From assembly GCA_033961575.1 (NCBI GenBank), contig CM066729.1, positions 95,731,001 to 95,795,000 of the forward strand: a stretch of 64,000 nucleotides of DNA, in the 5' to 3' direction. This document shows positions 1 through 11,340 of this stretch, in pieces. The first letter of the stretch is position 1; each line of letters starts with the position of its first letter. The notes beneath the pieces are model-generated. The model ran no database searches. It was not told the origin of the DNA and saw nothing but the letters and a program-made list of their open reading frames with translations. Origin of the DNA: Aselliscus stoliczkanus. Its lineage: Eukaryota; Chordata; Mammalia; Chiroptera; Hipposideridae. Both the position numbers and the translations under genes were made by a program.

Positions 1-1250
1 TCAAAACTTATATAATGGGCCATCACATGGTGCTGGGAACAGAATGCATAGCAGCATCGTGACTTCATATCCACATGCAGATGGAAAAGTATGGTTCAGT
101 TTTCCTCTCTATCCTTTCTATTCATCTTCTGACTCCCAGTGATCTCACATTATTATTAAAATTAAATTATGACCTTTGTGCCTATTGCCAAAGCAATTTC
201 TTAAATTTTTTGACTTTACCTTGATTTCCACATGTAGAGTTGTATATGGTTTTGTCCCTACAGTATTGGTACCCACGTAACCTCTCAGTTTGAAACTTTG
301 TATTTCCTGAACCCCACCCTCAAGGAGCCACTTGGGGGTGGCCAAATCCTCTGGCTCTCCACTGCTTTGCTCAGGCCATTGTTTCGCTCCACCCATTCTG
401 CTCTTCTACCTTTATCTGACCTTCAAAAGATTCCCTCCTTCAGCATATAAATAATCTCAAGTCACTGAAACCTTAGAAATCATCCTTGCTGAAATTATAT
501 ATATTTTTTCATTTTTAACAGATTTTCTCATTTCTCAGAAGTCTTTGATGCCTGCCTTACTTGCTCACCTCTAGTTGACCTCTTAATCTACTTCATTATC
601 ACTTCTCTTCACTAAAACTGCTATACCAGTATCACCTCCTCATTCCTCTTCATCTCTTATTCTTCCTTTTTACCTTTTTATTCCCTTCTCTCTGCATTAT
701 ATATCTGTCCTGACACACAGGAAAATTAAATTAACAAAATAATGTATTGTGAAAGAAGACAGAGCATCAAGGGGATCTTGATTTGCAGACAGCAAGAGAA
801 GAGAAAGGGTTGAAACCTGAATGATGCGTTTTTCCCTAGTGACCTCAGTAGAAAGTCCAATTCAGTAGTCTTGAGAATATTGATCAATGCACCCATGCCT
901 CTTGAGAAGCTGGCAATGGTAAGTTAAATACTATGATAGTGGGCGCACAACTAAAATTCTATGTCTGCTCACTCCAAATGTGTTTGCAGAAATAACTCCA
1001 ATCCTTATTTAAAGATTTTGTACATTCTTCTTGTGTGTATGTGTGTGTGTGGGAGGGGTAGGTGGGAGATGCATGAGGCAGTAACATTAGGGTTTTTTGT
1101 AATGGACTGTACTGCCACACTTTTCTAGTGTTATACTCTGTATTTTATATCTGGGAAAACTCATGTAATTTTATGTTTTTAACTATAGCACAATCTGATA
1201 ATGCCAAAATGTAAGTCCCTAGCCCATACCTCCTTCTGATTTATTGACTG
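1..1250. other. Non-coding, unique AT-rich DNA
   Basis: No gene, RNA or recognisable repeat is visible. Open frames are short and lack motifs. A GT-rich run with a short G tract lies near 1033-1060. The sequence is moderately pyrimidine-rich around 540-720, but no family could be assigned. Confidence 0.6.
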
Positions 1251-1254
1251 TTAA

Positions 1255-1567
1255 TGCCTTTTTTGATGTGTCAACTTGGCTTGTTTTCAGTTACACTTTA
1301 CTCAATCAAACACTAATTTCGTTGTTGCTATGAAGGGACTTTACACTTATAATTAAAGTTCCCAGCCAGCCAACTTTAAGAGTATTATTCTGGATGATTT
1401 GAGTGTGCCTGACTTAATCAGCTTGGTGGCTTAAAAACAAAGTTGAAGCTTCAGTTGAGAGAGAGAGACAGAGAGAGAGAGAAATTCTCTGGATTTTGGC
1501 CTTGTTTCAGCAGCCCCCAAACTTATAATCATGTAATCCATGTAAACTAATTCTTTATAATAAATCA

Positions 1568-1626
<59 letters not shown>

Positions 1627-1705
1627 CCCCCCCAACCCCCCCGCATGTGCGTATTTATCCTACTGGTTCTACCTTCCTGGTTGAACTCCAATTGATACGC
1701 CTACT
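1255..1705 (+). repeat. Old interspersed repeat with internal (GA)n and (CT)n
   Basis: The left part carries phrases of a dispersed mammalian element: a 'gtcaacttggc' opening, a 'gcctgacttaatcag' stretch and an 'aataaatc' polyadenylation-like motif just before a long CT tract. The right part has 'cctactggttct' and ends near 'tgatacgcc'. The same architecture recurs at 62690-63560, so both copies belong to one superfamily. I recognise the text style but cannot name the family safely. The GA run (1456-1482) and the CT run (1571-1621) sit inside the element and probably grew from its own seed. Confidence 0.55.
1571..1641. repeat. (CT)n microsatellite followed by a C-rich tract
   Basis: About 25 uninterrupted CT dinucleotides are followed by a short C tract with A interruptions. 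On the minus strand it reads as a purine run. It lies inside the interspersed repeat described here. Confidence 0.95.
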
Positions 1706-1939
1706 AAATATCCCCACTTGAATATTCCATAGATACCTCAAGTTCAATGTCAGCATTTACCATTGCTGTTGGAAAAGAGTATAGTATGTTCATAAATCTC
1801 TGCTTCCTCATCCTTATCTCTCATCATAAGGATGAGAGAAAACTCATTGGCACCACTATCAACGAAAGATTTATAGTTTATATTGGGAAACAGTTTTACC
1901 TTTTTATGTCTGATCACTCAAGCTCCAAGTACTAAATAG

Positions 1940-1942
<3 letters not shown>

Positions 1943-1998
<56 letters not shown>
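1943..1998. repeat. (TC)n microsatellite
   Basis: About 28 uninterrupted TC dinucleotides. This is the second long pyrimidine run within 400 bases, but unlike the first it is not clearly inside a recognisable repeat. Confidence 0.95.
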
Positions 1999-2003
<5 letters not shown>

Positions 2004-2389
2004 TATTTTCCATCTCTCTTGCCTTAGATCCATTTAGGCTGTAATGCCTAAATTGTTCTTGCTGCTTCCAGGACCCCTCTTTCTTGAATTTGAGAGTTCT
2101 TTATCAAAATGCAAATCTGATGAGACTGTCTTCACATTGTAAATGTTAAAACAGTTCACCATAACTTATTTGAAAATACAACCTAAACTGCATTGCTTAG
2201 CACAAAATATGCTTTGCAATTGGCTCCGGAGTATCTTTAATCTTACTTATAAATTCCTCACTCAACTCTTAAGCTCCAGCCATGTAAAGACTTTCCAGTT
2301 TCTGAATTTATCTTGTGTCCTAGCTCTGACTTTCTTCGTGCTGCTTTCTTTACCATGACCACCATTCCCACACTCTTAACTGCCTATTT

Positions 2390-2700
2390 AAAGACTGCTC
2401 AGCCTTAAGACTCACCTTTGGCTTTCTTTCCTTTAGGAAGAATTCCTTGCCTTGCTTCTTTTCTTCTGTGCATCATGTTAGAGCACCTTCTGTGTTAAGA
2501 AGTGTCCTCTCTCTATCTCTGTTATAGAGCTTGACACACAGTTCCTTAATCTTTGGTTTTCTTATGTGTCTTCCCTGTGGAAGTACTTTGAGGTTAGGAA
2601 ACATGTTGAATTCAATTCTGTATTTCTAGTGCCTATCTTAGGGCTTGGAACTTTGTGTTCAAAGACAGTTGTTTTGAATGAATGGGTAAATAAAATCGGT
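2390..2700 (+). repeat. LINE-2 3' end fragment
   Basis: The text follows the degenerate 3' end of L2: 'cacctttggctttctttcc', a middle containing 'gagcttgacacacag', a 'tatttctagtgcctat' phrase, and a final 'ttttgaatgaatgggt' close to the family's TGAATGAATGAA terminus. Divergence is high, as expected for this ancient family. No coding content remains. Confidence 0.65.
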
Positions 2701-4270
2701 ACCTTGAAACTCACTGTCTTCACTTGCTGCACATAACCTTGTTCATTACTCATTGAGACACAGAGCCATCATTACCTCATCTTCCCTTTTATCCTCCATG
2801 GAATGTCTCTGACTTCAGCTTGTATTAGTGGAAGCAGTATTGCAACTCCCTTTCAAGCTTATGATTTTCACATTATCTTTTTTCCTATTGTAATGTAAAT
2901 CTCTTTTCCACTGTCTTCCTTCATAAAAATTTTCAAACATATTGAGGTATCCTCTAGCCTACAGATTAAAATATCTGACCTGTTTCATTTTTACGATACA
3001 TCCATACCTATTTCTTTCTCCTTATCAAAAAAGTTCTTGAATATTTTGTCTGCAGTTAGTCTCTATTTACTTTAACCTCTTTTCTTTCTCAACCAACTGC
3101 AATCTAGACCTCTAGTTGATTTGGTCCTCATGTAAATTGACATTTCCAAAACAGCTGACTAAAATAAAAAATAGTATTAAAAAAGCATGTGGTTATTTTA
3201 TTGGTTGTTTCTCTCTTCTTGTCACTCTCATTCTTTTATTCTGTGTCATCAGTGCTCTCTCAGTTCTCCTAGTACTTCCAGTGAGATCCTCCTAATCACT
3301 TACCAGACTTCCTTCCTTTGCTTTTTTTTCTGATTAGTTTTCACCCAGTAATTCACATTTATGGTCATTATTCTGAAATCTTTATTTCTAACCATGGCTT
3401 GTTTCTGCTTTCCAGACAATTTTTAACTATCAACAAGGCATTTTCAATGTTATTTGTATAGAAAACTCAAATTTTCACATGTAAGGTTTGTGAAAATTCT
3501 CAATGAAACCTATTTTTTCTCATGTGTTCTCTGCACAATTATATTATATCTCCATCAAGTGATAATTTCTGAATATAACTTTGATTTTTTACATTTTTAT
3601 TTCTCCAACTTTCAGTTTTTTAACCAAGTACTGTTACTCCACATCTAAAAGCTTCTTTAAATACATTTCTTCTTTTTTTTAACCACAACTCAATTTAAGT
3701 CCCCCATTTCTTGCCAGGCTAGCACAATAATTATCTTATCGATATGTTCTAATAGAGTCTGTATTTCACATTGATTCCATGTGCTCTCTGGATTTATCAC
3801 TATAAGTTGACTCATTTAAATATATTGTCAATGTTTAATGTTTATCCCGCTGAGCTCTAATTTTCTTTACATTCTGAGACTACAGTACAAGGTCAACTCT
3901 TTGCAGAGATCCAATAACAGTGTTAAGTTGTAGTTACCTAGGTATTAAATGAGAAAATAGAGGTTTAATCTCTAGTTAGTATAACAAACACCAAAGTTTA
4001 TTCTCTTTCCATTATATCAAAATAAGAAATTGTACCAAAGTGCTAGAAAGAAAGATTTTCAGGCTCTCTTTCAGAAAGAGTAAACATTTAACCAATTTAC
4101 AATCTCTTTCACAACTTGAAAACTATAATAAGGAATACATTTCAGAACGGTAACATGGACATTAATAATAATAGCAAATTTTTACCCCTACTACTTGGCA
4201 AATAGTAAATATTGTACTCTGCAATACAGCTGTATGTGGTGGGTCAGCATTATATTATCTTGTGGCAGAG
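2700..4270. other. Non-coding AT-rich DNA
   Basis: No gene is visible. The stretch is T-rich and rich in stop codons in every frame. It may hold very old repeat debris, but I could not assign any family. Confidence 0.55.
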
Positions 4271-4274
4271 ATTT

Positions 4275-4640
4275 CTAGCTAGTCAATAAATCCATTTTGT
4301 CTTTTTCCTAGCCCTGCAGCCAAACAGCATCTCAGACTCCCTCACAGTTAGGTGTGGTCATGTAATTAGATTCTAACCAATGGAAGATGAGCAGAAGTGA
4401 TAGGTGATTGACACCAATAACTTCCACACTTGATTCTGCATTCTATTTTCTTCTTTCAGAAGACTGGGGAGCAGTATGCAGGCAACATTTTAGTTATAAA
4501 TTAAAGATGGCAGAACACTTATTCTTCTATCAGTTGCCTACTAACTCATGTCCCCTACTTCTCCCTACCACATACTCCTGGGTGACCAACAGTATTTACT
4601 TTAGACTTTCAGTAAATAAATAAAAATATCATATGTAAGT
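4275..4640 (+). repeat. Unassigned ancient interspersed repeat (possible)
   Basis: The phrases 'gtggtcatgtaattagattc', 'accaatggaagatgagcaga' and 'agatggcagaacac' resemble an old mammalian dispersed repeat, and the block ends at 'agtaaataaataaaa', a polyadenylation-like motif. The 71-codon open frame at 4408-4623 lies inside and has no protein family signature. The family is unknown, and the assignment rests on text resemblance only. Confidence 0.35.
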
Positions 4641-7060
4641 TCAGACATTGAGTAAAGGAATAACCTTAATTTATCACATATCTATCCAACTCTAGAGCTC
4701 ACAACTCATTACTTCTACCTTGAGACTGAGAGAAAAGACCAACTAACACACATTGGAAATCTTTGTCAACATCATATTTTAAAGCAAATTAATTCTATGA
4801 TTAGCCTTCTGTTAACAATACAATTATTTGGAAGAAAACAAACAGACTGCTAGTTTGTCAGCATTTTTCTGTGATTTTTACATCCTTCTAAATTATTACT
4901 CATATATAAGATTTAATGACATATCCTCTTTCTAACACAGTTTTTACTTGTGAGCTTATCATTGCCAAGTCACTACATAATATTTACTAAAATTCCTTTA
5001 TAAGGAGAAGGTAAACCAAAATTCATTTTGTTTTTTTAGACAAATCAGGTAATTTTATTTCCATTAAAATGGATAAATTATCCTATTGATCTCTTTGGCT
5101 ATGTTTGTGTATTGAAGAGTTTGGAAGAAAACTTTTAAAAAAATGATTAAATGAAGATGGTTATCTTGAATAACCACTAGCAATTTTATTAGCTTTATTG
5201 AGCCAAATTTCTATTTTGATCAAGGTTGGGACTAAATATTCTAGTTAAGAGATAGTATCTAGTGATATTAGAAATGACTTTTGTTCTATCTAAAATATAG
5301 AAAAAATATTTCAGTTGCACTAGGATTTCCTTTTGTTTTAGCTCATATCTATAATCATTTCTTAAGAGGAGTTATTCAAAGGTGAGGTGAGGTATAATAA
5401 ATAGTGAAGAACATTGTTTTTAGTGAATGAAGGATGAAAGTACTTGTTTCGGAGGGTGGTCAGACAATAGTTTCTGATCTCTACTATATATTGAAACTAT
5501 ATGTTTTATTCTAATTCTAATATCCCTCTCAGAGAAGAAGAGTTCTTAAATTTGTTACCATTGGAGATTGAAGCATCCTTCTAGAGGCAAGTCAAGAGTT
5601 GCTTGAGAGTTTAATCAAAGTCAAGACAACAGAATACATTTCCCTTATTATTGTTTTCTGTAAGAAAATTTCTCAAGAGAAATATTTCCTGGGGAATAGC
5701 TACCATTAGACAGGGATAGGGAGCAGATCATCTCATTGCTGCATCCCATACCTGAAGCTGTCTAAGTTGATTCTGACCTCAGGTAGAATGGAGATTTTTC
5801 ACCTTAAGAACTTGATCCAAATTGATCTGGCTATTTATATTGGATTTTTTGTATTTTATCAACAATTTTCACTTTAAAAAAGCTTCAATCATGTAGAATT
5901 TCATTGGATATTGGATTTGGTAACTTTCATGGCAAATAGGAAGAAATATTGAAGACGTAGGAATCTGTTATTTAATATTTCACTGTTCCTATTAAAATCC
6001 TAACTGATATTTTTAAACTATTTGTCATATAAAACATAGTATCATGTGTGGGCTTCTAGAAATATAAATACTCCCCACATACTGCATTTTAAAAAAACAG
6101 ACTAATAGTAATGGTCTTGTCACTCAAATGAATTTACAGTGGTTTATGTTTTTCTGATTTTCTTCAATTATCAGAGTACATCTAGGCCTTGTTAGATAAA
6201 TTAAATATAAAATTAATCCTTTCACTTAAAATAAAAAGGAATAATGAATAGATATGGGTATACAATAGCTTATGTAATTTAAAAATAAAGCAAATATTGG
6301 CAATCCTTGCCAAAGTTATATTGAGTATAGTTTCATAATCTGCTTTCTAGGCCAGCAAAGTTTGATATATTTCTATATGTCCAAGTTTCTTGTTATATAT
6401 TTTTCCCTAAGAAAATATTTTTTTAATAAAAAAATTCATGGCTGTATATTGTCTACTACATAAAGAAGTTTCTTACATCTTGCCCAAAGCATCTAACCTC
6501 AAAACTAATGAGGTTTTGTCTATGAAGGGCAAAAAGAAATGATTCATTAATATTTTATCCTAGAATCACTGGCTTGAATTTAAAAACAAAAATTTAACCA
6601 ACATCAAATATTAAACAGTAGTACAATTTATATACTCGCAATTTGAAAAGTTAGATGAAATACCTCTAAGTAATGAGGTGAGAAACCAGTGTGTTTTGCA
6701 TTATACATATTCCTAAGTTAAAAAAAAAGACTTTAAAATATGTTTTAAAGAAATTGTATCTATATATAGAGAGAATTATATATGTATTTTAAATATTTTT
6801 GTATAATTTTTGTGTGATGCTTATTTATGCAGTTTATAAGCAATGCTATATGCACTTATGAATTTATAATTACTTTAAATAAATCAGCTCCCTATCTTAC
6901 ATCTTTGGTCCAAAGGTTAAAGATAACAGTTAAGAAATTTAAGTAGTACTATATTTGGTTTATGGAAGAAGTAGATTTTGTGCTTTCTTTGATGAACAAT
7001 TTTGGAAACCCAGGGAAAATAAAAGTCTCATATAGATATAATAGCCTGTGGGGAGACTAG
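4640..7060. other. Non-coding, very AT-rich DNA
   Basis: No gene or clear repeat is visible. A short TA-rich patch lies near 6755-6800. All frames are broken by frequent stops, and nothing suggests exons. Confidence 0.6.
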
Positions 7061-7065
7061 GTGTC

Positions 7066-7745
7066 CATCTGAAGCATGGTGTGAATGGAGAATTGTCACA
7101 TTATTGCCTGCCTGTCTGTCTCCATGCACCTTTCCATAAAGACAGATCATAACTTCAATATTATGTTTGCTGTATATATGTCCACTTGGCCCCAAAAGAT
7201 GGCTGGTTAGTCAATGACATGTAAGATCCCTCAAGAGGGGCAACCTAAGCCAGACATGGTCATGTGGGTGGCCAGGGGGTGCCAGTGGGTTACCAATATG
7301 AGGAATCAAGGTTGACAAAATAGGGTGTGAACCCCTTGCTTCAGGGTCTGGCAGCCTGCCTGTGAAATGACGTATTGATATGATAATATCTGTCCTCCAT
7401 GCATTTTTATGAGTAAGGCTTGGCAGAGAAGATTCTGTCTCTTAAGAGGTGCATGACAATCACCTCATGAGACCTCCAGTAATGGCAGCTTGCAGGTGTG
7501 AGTGATTAGACCTTGAGCTATGTTTTTGGGTGTGAGACACACAGACCGTGGAAGCTACATTGACCCTGAATTGACCCTTGCTTATGTGTAAGATAATAAA
7601 AGGAACAGTCAGGCCCGATTCAAGGTTCCAGTCCACAAGACTGGGGTCAACTGGCCCCAAACTGTCTGTGTCTCTTTTCCTTAACCTTTCACCGTCCCTT
7701 CTCCACACCCACCTAGCCCAGTCATGTGGGACAGGACAGAGAATC
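7066..7745 (+). repeat. LTR-like block (possible solitary endogenous retrovirus LTR)
   Basis: The block is GC-richer than its surroundings and opens with 'tgtggggagactagg'. An 'aataaaagg' polyadenylation signal lies near 7600, and a C/T-rich, U5-like stretch follows ('ctgtctgtgtctcttttcc', 'cttctccacacccacc'). 'tagcc' occurs just before the opening and again just after the C-rich end, which would fit a 5-bp target duplication, but the terminal CA is not clean. No gag, pol or env sequence flanks it, so if it is an LTR it is a solitary one. The 135-codon minus-strand frame at 7460-7867 is treated as chance. Confidence 0.5.
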
Positions 7746-7869
7746 CTAAGATGATCAGTGTTACTATGGTGGAGAATTTGAATTACAGAGACTTTGAGTA
7801 ACAAGGTTGGATAGTTCAGATAGGTCTTGCCACATGGAGTCATTTTGTCGTTTTTCATTGGATACAAAT

Positions 7870-9540
7870 GAGGGGATTCATGTTATGGTAGTGATTAGAG
7901 GAAAGGAATGGGCAAGATGGGGTATGTTGAGTTGTCACAGCAATTAAGGCCAGAGATAATGAGGACATTGATGGGATTGTAGGCCTTACGAGAAGAAAGG
8001 GAATTCATATGAAAGATTGTTTAAAAATTTACTTGGTGACACAAAGAGGATGAACTGAAGAAAAATATCATTGATGTTAACGTTTCAAGTCATAACAGAA
8101 GTTGGTTACAGATTGCTGATACTTTCTAATGGAATGCAATTTGTGGGTATGTTATTAACTTCTTGAGGTTTTACATACTTGTAAATCAATGATACTTGCA
8201 TCAGAATCCCCTACCGCTAAATATATTGCCTTCATTTCTCCACTAGAATTTGTCCTTTGTTCACTCATACCTATGCCCTTTGATGCTTGACTACCTGTAT
8301 TTCTGACCCTGAGTTTTTCTTTGAAGTGTTCCTCATTTTCAGTCTTTTCCTAGTCCTCTGCCTGATCTTGAATGACCATACATTCCAGACCAGTCCATAG
8401 CTGCTAACTTTCTTCTCCACTCTGGCCATGGGTATATGGAGCTACCATCCAGGTCCAATCTATTTCTGCACTCTTTCTTATTTCTCTCCCCACCTCCAGA
8501 CCTCCTTACCTTTATTTATTTTCTTCTGGCCCCATACCTTACATAATAAACATATTAATAAATAAATACCTAAAACTTTTTTATGAAAGCATTCAACATA
8601 TGCATTACCATCACAACCACATTGAAAAGAGAATCTCCCCCATGAAAACAACAATAACAAAACCATGATTTATATATTTTAAAACATAAGGCTATAAATA
8701 AAATAAGCAGAGTTTTTTGTTTGTTGTTTCCCTCTGACTTTACTTTGAAAAATGAAATTATATGTGTTATATTCGCATGTTATATTGAGGAATGTATTCA
8801 GGAGGCTACAACTCTTTCCTATGTTTTAAACATGACAATAGGTTGATGAAATGAGTCAGTCAGTTTTTAAGGGGTCTCAATATTATAGGGTCAGCTTTAA
8901 GCAAATTGTCTTTCTTCCTCACCCTAAAATGTCAGAACTTAAGCATTTGCTAATTGATTGTCTGATTCCTGGAATTTCATGACAGTGGTACTCCCTAAAA
9001 GCTTTGGCATACTTCTATAGAGAGTGTTGATATAGAGTGTTGGCATATGTGATATAAAGTTTTGAATCAGCAGTTTTGACCTAGGAGTAAAGAAATACTG
9101 AAGCAGGTTGTAATTGTGTTTTTCCATAGAAGTATTTATTTTATAAACTTTGTGATTCCTGTTTCATATCCCTCCTAGCAAAAGACAGTGGTTAGAGGAC
9201 TTTTAATAATTCTTTATAAATGTATCCCTACATTTTAAACTCAATAAGAAACAGATTAATCTTATCAATTGCTAGTATGATAGTCACTCTTTTAATATAA
9301 ATGATTACTTCTTTCCTGTGCAAATTTAAAAATCACTGATATTTAGTGTTAGCTTTGGTTTCCTGTCTTCTGGCCTTCTGAAAAGACTTTACATCCAAAC
9401 TGAATAGCTTTTAATAGTTTTTGCCTTTAAGAAGACATCATATTATTTAATTTCATATACTTTTGTATATCGAAGTTCGTAGGAAATATATGGCAACAGA
9501 TCGACTTTTACTTGAAAATTCAAGATATGTACAAAGTCTG
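7870..9540. other. Non-coding DNA, no assignable feature
   Basis: No gene is visible. A moderately C/T-rich patch at 8210-8540 could be old LINE-2 debris but was not convincing. Open frames on either strand are under 65 codons and lack motifs. Confidence 0.5.
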
Positions 9541-9547
9541 ATTTGAT

Positions 9548-9752
9548 GCTGTCCAGTAGAATGTTCTACATTAATATTGGTGTTTTATATCTGCAAAGTC
9601 CAGTACTATAGCCAGTAGCAGCGTGTAGCTATTGATCACCTTGAAATGCAACCAAGGGACTGAACTTTTAATTTAATTTAATTTAATTTTAATAATTTTA
9701 AATTTCAATTTCAATAGTTTTTTTTTATAATAACTGCTATATTGGACAATGC
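9548..9752. mobile_element. hAT-type non-autonomous DNA transposon (MER1-like)
   Basis: The left end 'gctgtccagtag' and right end 'tattggacaatgc' form short imperfect inverted repeats. Between them lie 'gtgtagctattgatcacctt' and an ATTTA/AATTT-rich core. This matches the layout of mammalian hAT MITEs, which carry 'tggctattgagcacttgaa' next to a TTTAATTT core. It carries no transposase. The exact subfamily is not assigned. Confidence 0.6.
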
Positions 9753-9754
9753 AA

Positions 9755-10850
9755 ATATAACACATCCGATCAACTTTTTGACTTTTCTGTTTTCCTTAAT
9801 ATTTAACTGAAATTATGCAGATATTTTTCTAATTAGTGTAAGAACCATTGCTATAGAAGATACAATAACCTTTACCACTACAATTTTAAAAGGTTACTAG
9901 AGTTTGAACTATATGCTATGAAAAAATTTTCCAATGCTTGTTCTTTATTTAATATTTGATGGAGCAACAAGTTCTATTTTCAAATAAGTGACTCAAATGA
10001 TGATGAGCATAGAAAAGCACATATAATTATGTTACCCAAAATAATTGTATTCCATAATTGTTTCTTTTCAATGATCACTACTGTCAACTTCTAATGGCAT
10101 TCCTTTTTAAAATGAATGCCTTTTCATAAAGACAATCATTACACTTTCTAGGACCAATTGACTTCTTGCTGAATGCCTGCTTTTAAAAAAACATTTGTCA
10201 AGTATTTATTCCAAAGTTTTTAATGATGAAGTCTTCACTTGATTAAAATACATGTTTCATTTGTTGGTATTTTGAGAGTGACAGGCACAGTTTTATATAG
10301 CTAAAATAATTTATAAGACCTGTCACAAAATTGAGACATTTATTATTGAGTATCCATGGAAATTCCTATACTAGGAATTGTCCCAAAGTACCTCTGAACT
10401 CTGAGTAATAGATATGCTATTATTTTGAGTATATTCCCAATATTAGTGATTAATTGTATATCTTAGATATGATAAAAACAATTAATTTTATTCTTTGAGT
10501 TTTTAGCCTATATTTTCTCTGCCTTGTGGTTTATTATAGTTGTGTTATAACACATTATTGCTACTGTACCATTTTATCCCACTGATAAATCCTAAGGTTT
10601 ATATTTCTAGAAGATGGAAAAACAAGGAAAATAAAATGAACTTATTAACTCAAAGATAGAAATATATAAAGAATCACTGTTTTTAGTCATGATGAAGATA
10701 CTTATTCGATGCAGAATTGCTGTTTTTAGTCACATCGTAGATATTTATTACATAATTTTATTTGCCTAAAAGATACATATAAAATTGAGTCTAACAGTGG
10801 AAGAGCTTATATTTGCTATTTTATAGGAAAATTTTTCTATTTTTCTGTTT
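9755..10850. other. Non-coding AT-rich DNA
   Basis: No gene or repeat could be assigned. Stops are frequent in all frames. Confidence 0.55.
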
Positions 10851-10851
10851 A

Positions 10852-10978
10852 TATTTTATTTTTTAAAATACAAATTGTATACATTTAAATTGCACCATAT
10901 GATGACTTGATATACATATATATATACACAGTGAAATGATTACAACAGTCAAGCTGTAGTAATACTATATATATTATA
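10852..10978 (-). mobile_element. LINE-1 3' tail fragment
   Basis: The phrases 'ttgatatacatatatat' and 'gtgaaatgattacaacag' followed by 'tcaagct' are typical of the antisense of a primate/laurasiatherian-era L1 3' UTR. The fragment is cut off by the mariner-derived element that starts at 10979. It has no coding content. Confidence 0.6.
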
Positions 10979-11191
10979 GAGAGGGTGCCAAAGAAATGTA
11001 TACACATTTTAAGAAAGAAAATAATGTATTAAAATTGTAATACTCAATATATACCAACAACAAAAGATGAATACCAGTTACATTTGACTTCTGCAGTATC
11101 AAAAGGTGCTCAAAGTGGTAGCATCAGCATAATTTTAATGCAATTTTTTCCTTTCTTAAAATGTGTATACATTTTTTTGGCACCCTCTGTG
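10979..11191 (-). mobile_element. Internally deleted mariner element (MITE), copy A
   Basis: Terminal inverted repeats of about 40 bases read 'gagggtgcca...tgtatacacattttaag' at the left and the complement at the right. TA dinucleotides flank both ends, the usual Tc1/mariner target. On the minus strand a degenerate 'ccactttgagcacctttt' sits upstream of the right-hand UTR. It corresponds to the FEHLL end of the transposase seen intact at 63245-63307. This copy therefore kept the two ends and the last few codons and lost nearly all of the transposase gene. Confidence 0.85.
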
Positions 11192-11194
11192 TAT

Positions 11195-11340
11195 ACTATG
11201 TATACTATATATAGCATTATATACTGTATAGCATTATGTAGTATATAATGCTATACTGTATTACACAATACTACATACTATATATACTATAGTATATAAT
11301 ACTATAATATATATAATATAATATTATATATACTGTACTT
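11195..11340. repeat. AT-rich palindromic tract
   Basis: Repeated 'tatactatatat' and 'gcattatata' words occur in both orientations. For example, 'agcattatatactgtatagc' is followed by the opposite-sense 'tatataatgctata'. The tract can fold into several hairpins and directly abuts mariner copy A. Confidence 0.85.

Noticed and set aside
1431..1691. 86-codon frame rich in ER repeats
   Set aside because: Translation of the CT microsatellite inside a dispersed repeat.
7460..7867. 135-codon minus-strand open frame
   Set aside because: It lies antisense to the LTR-like block and has no recognisable domain. Chance frame in GC-richer sequence.
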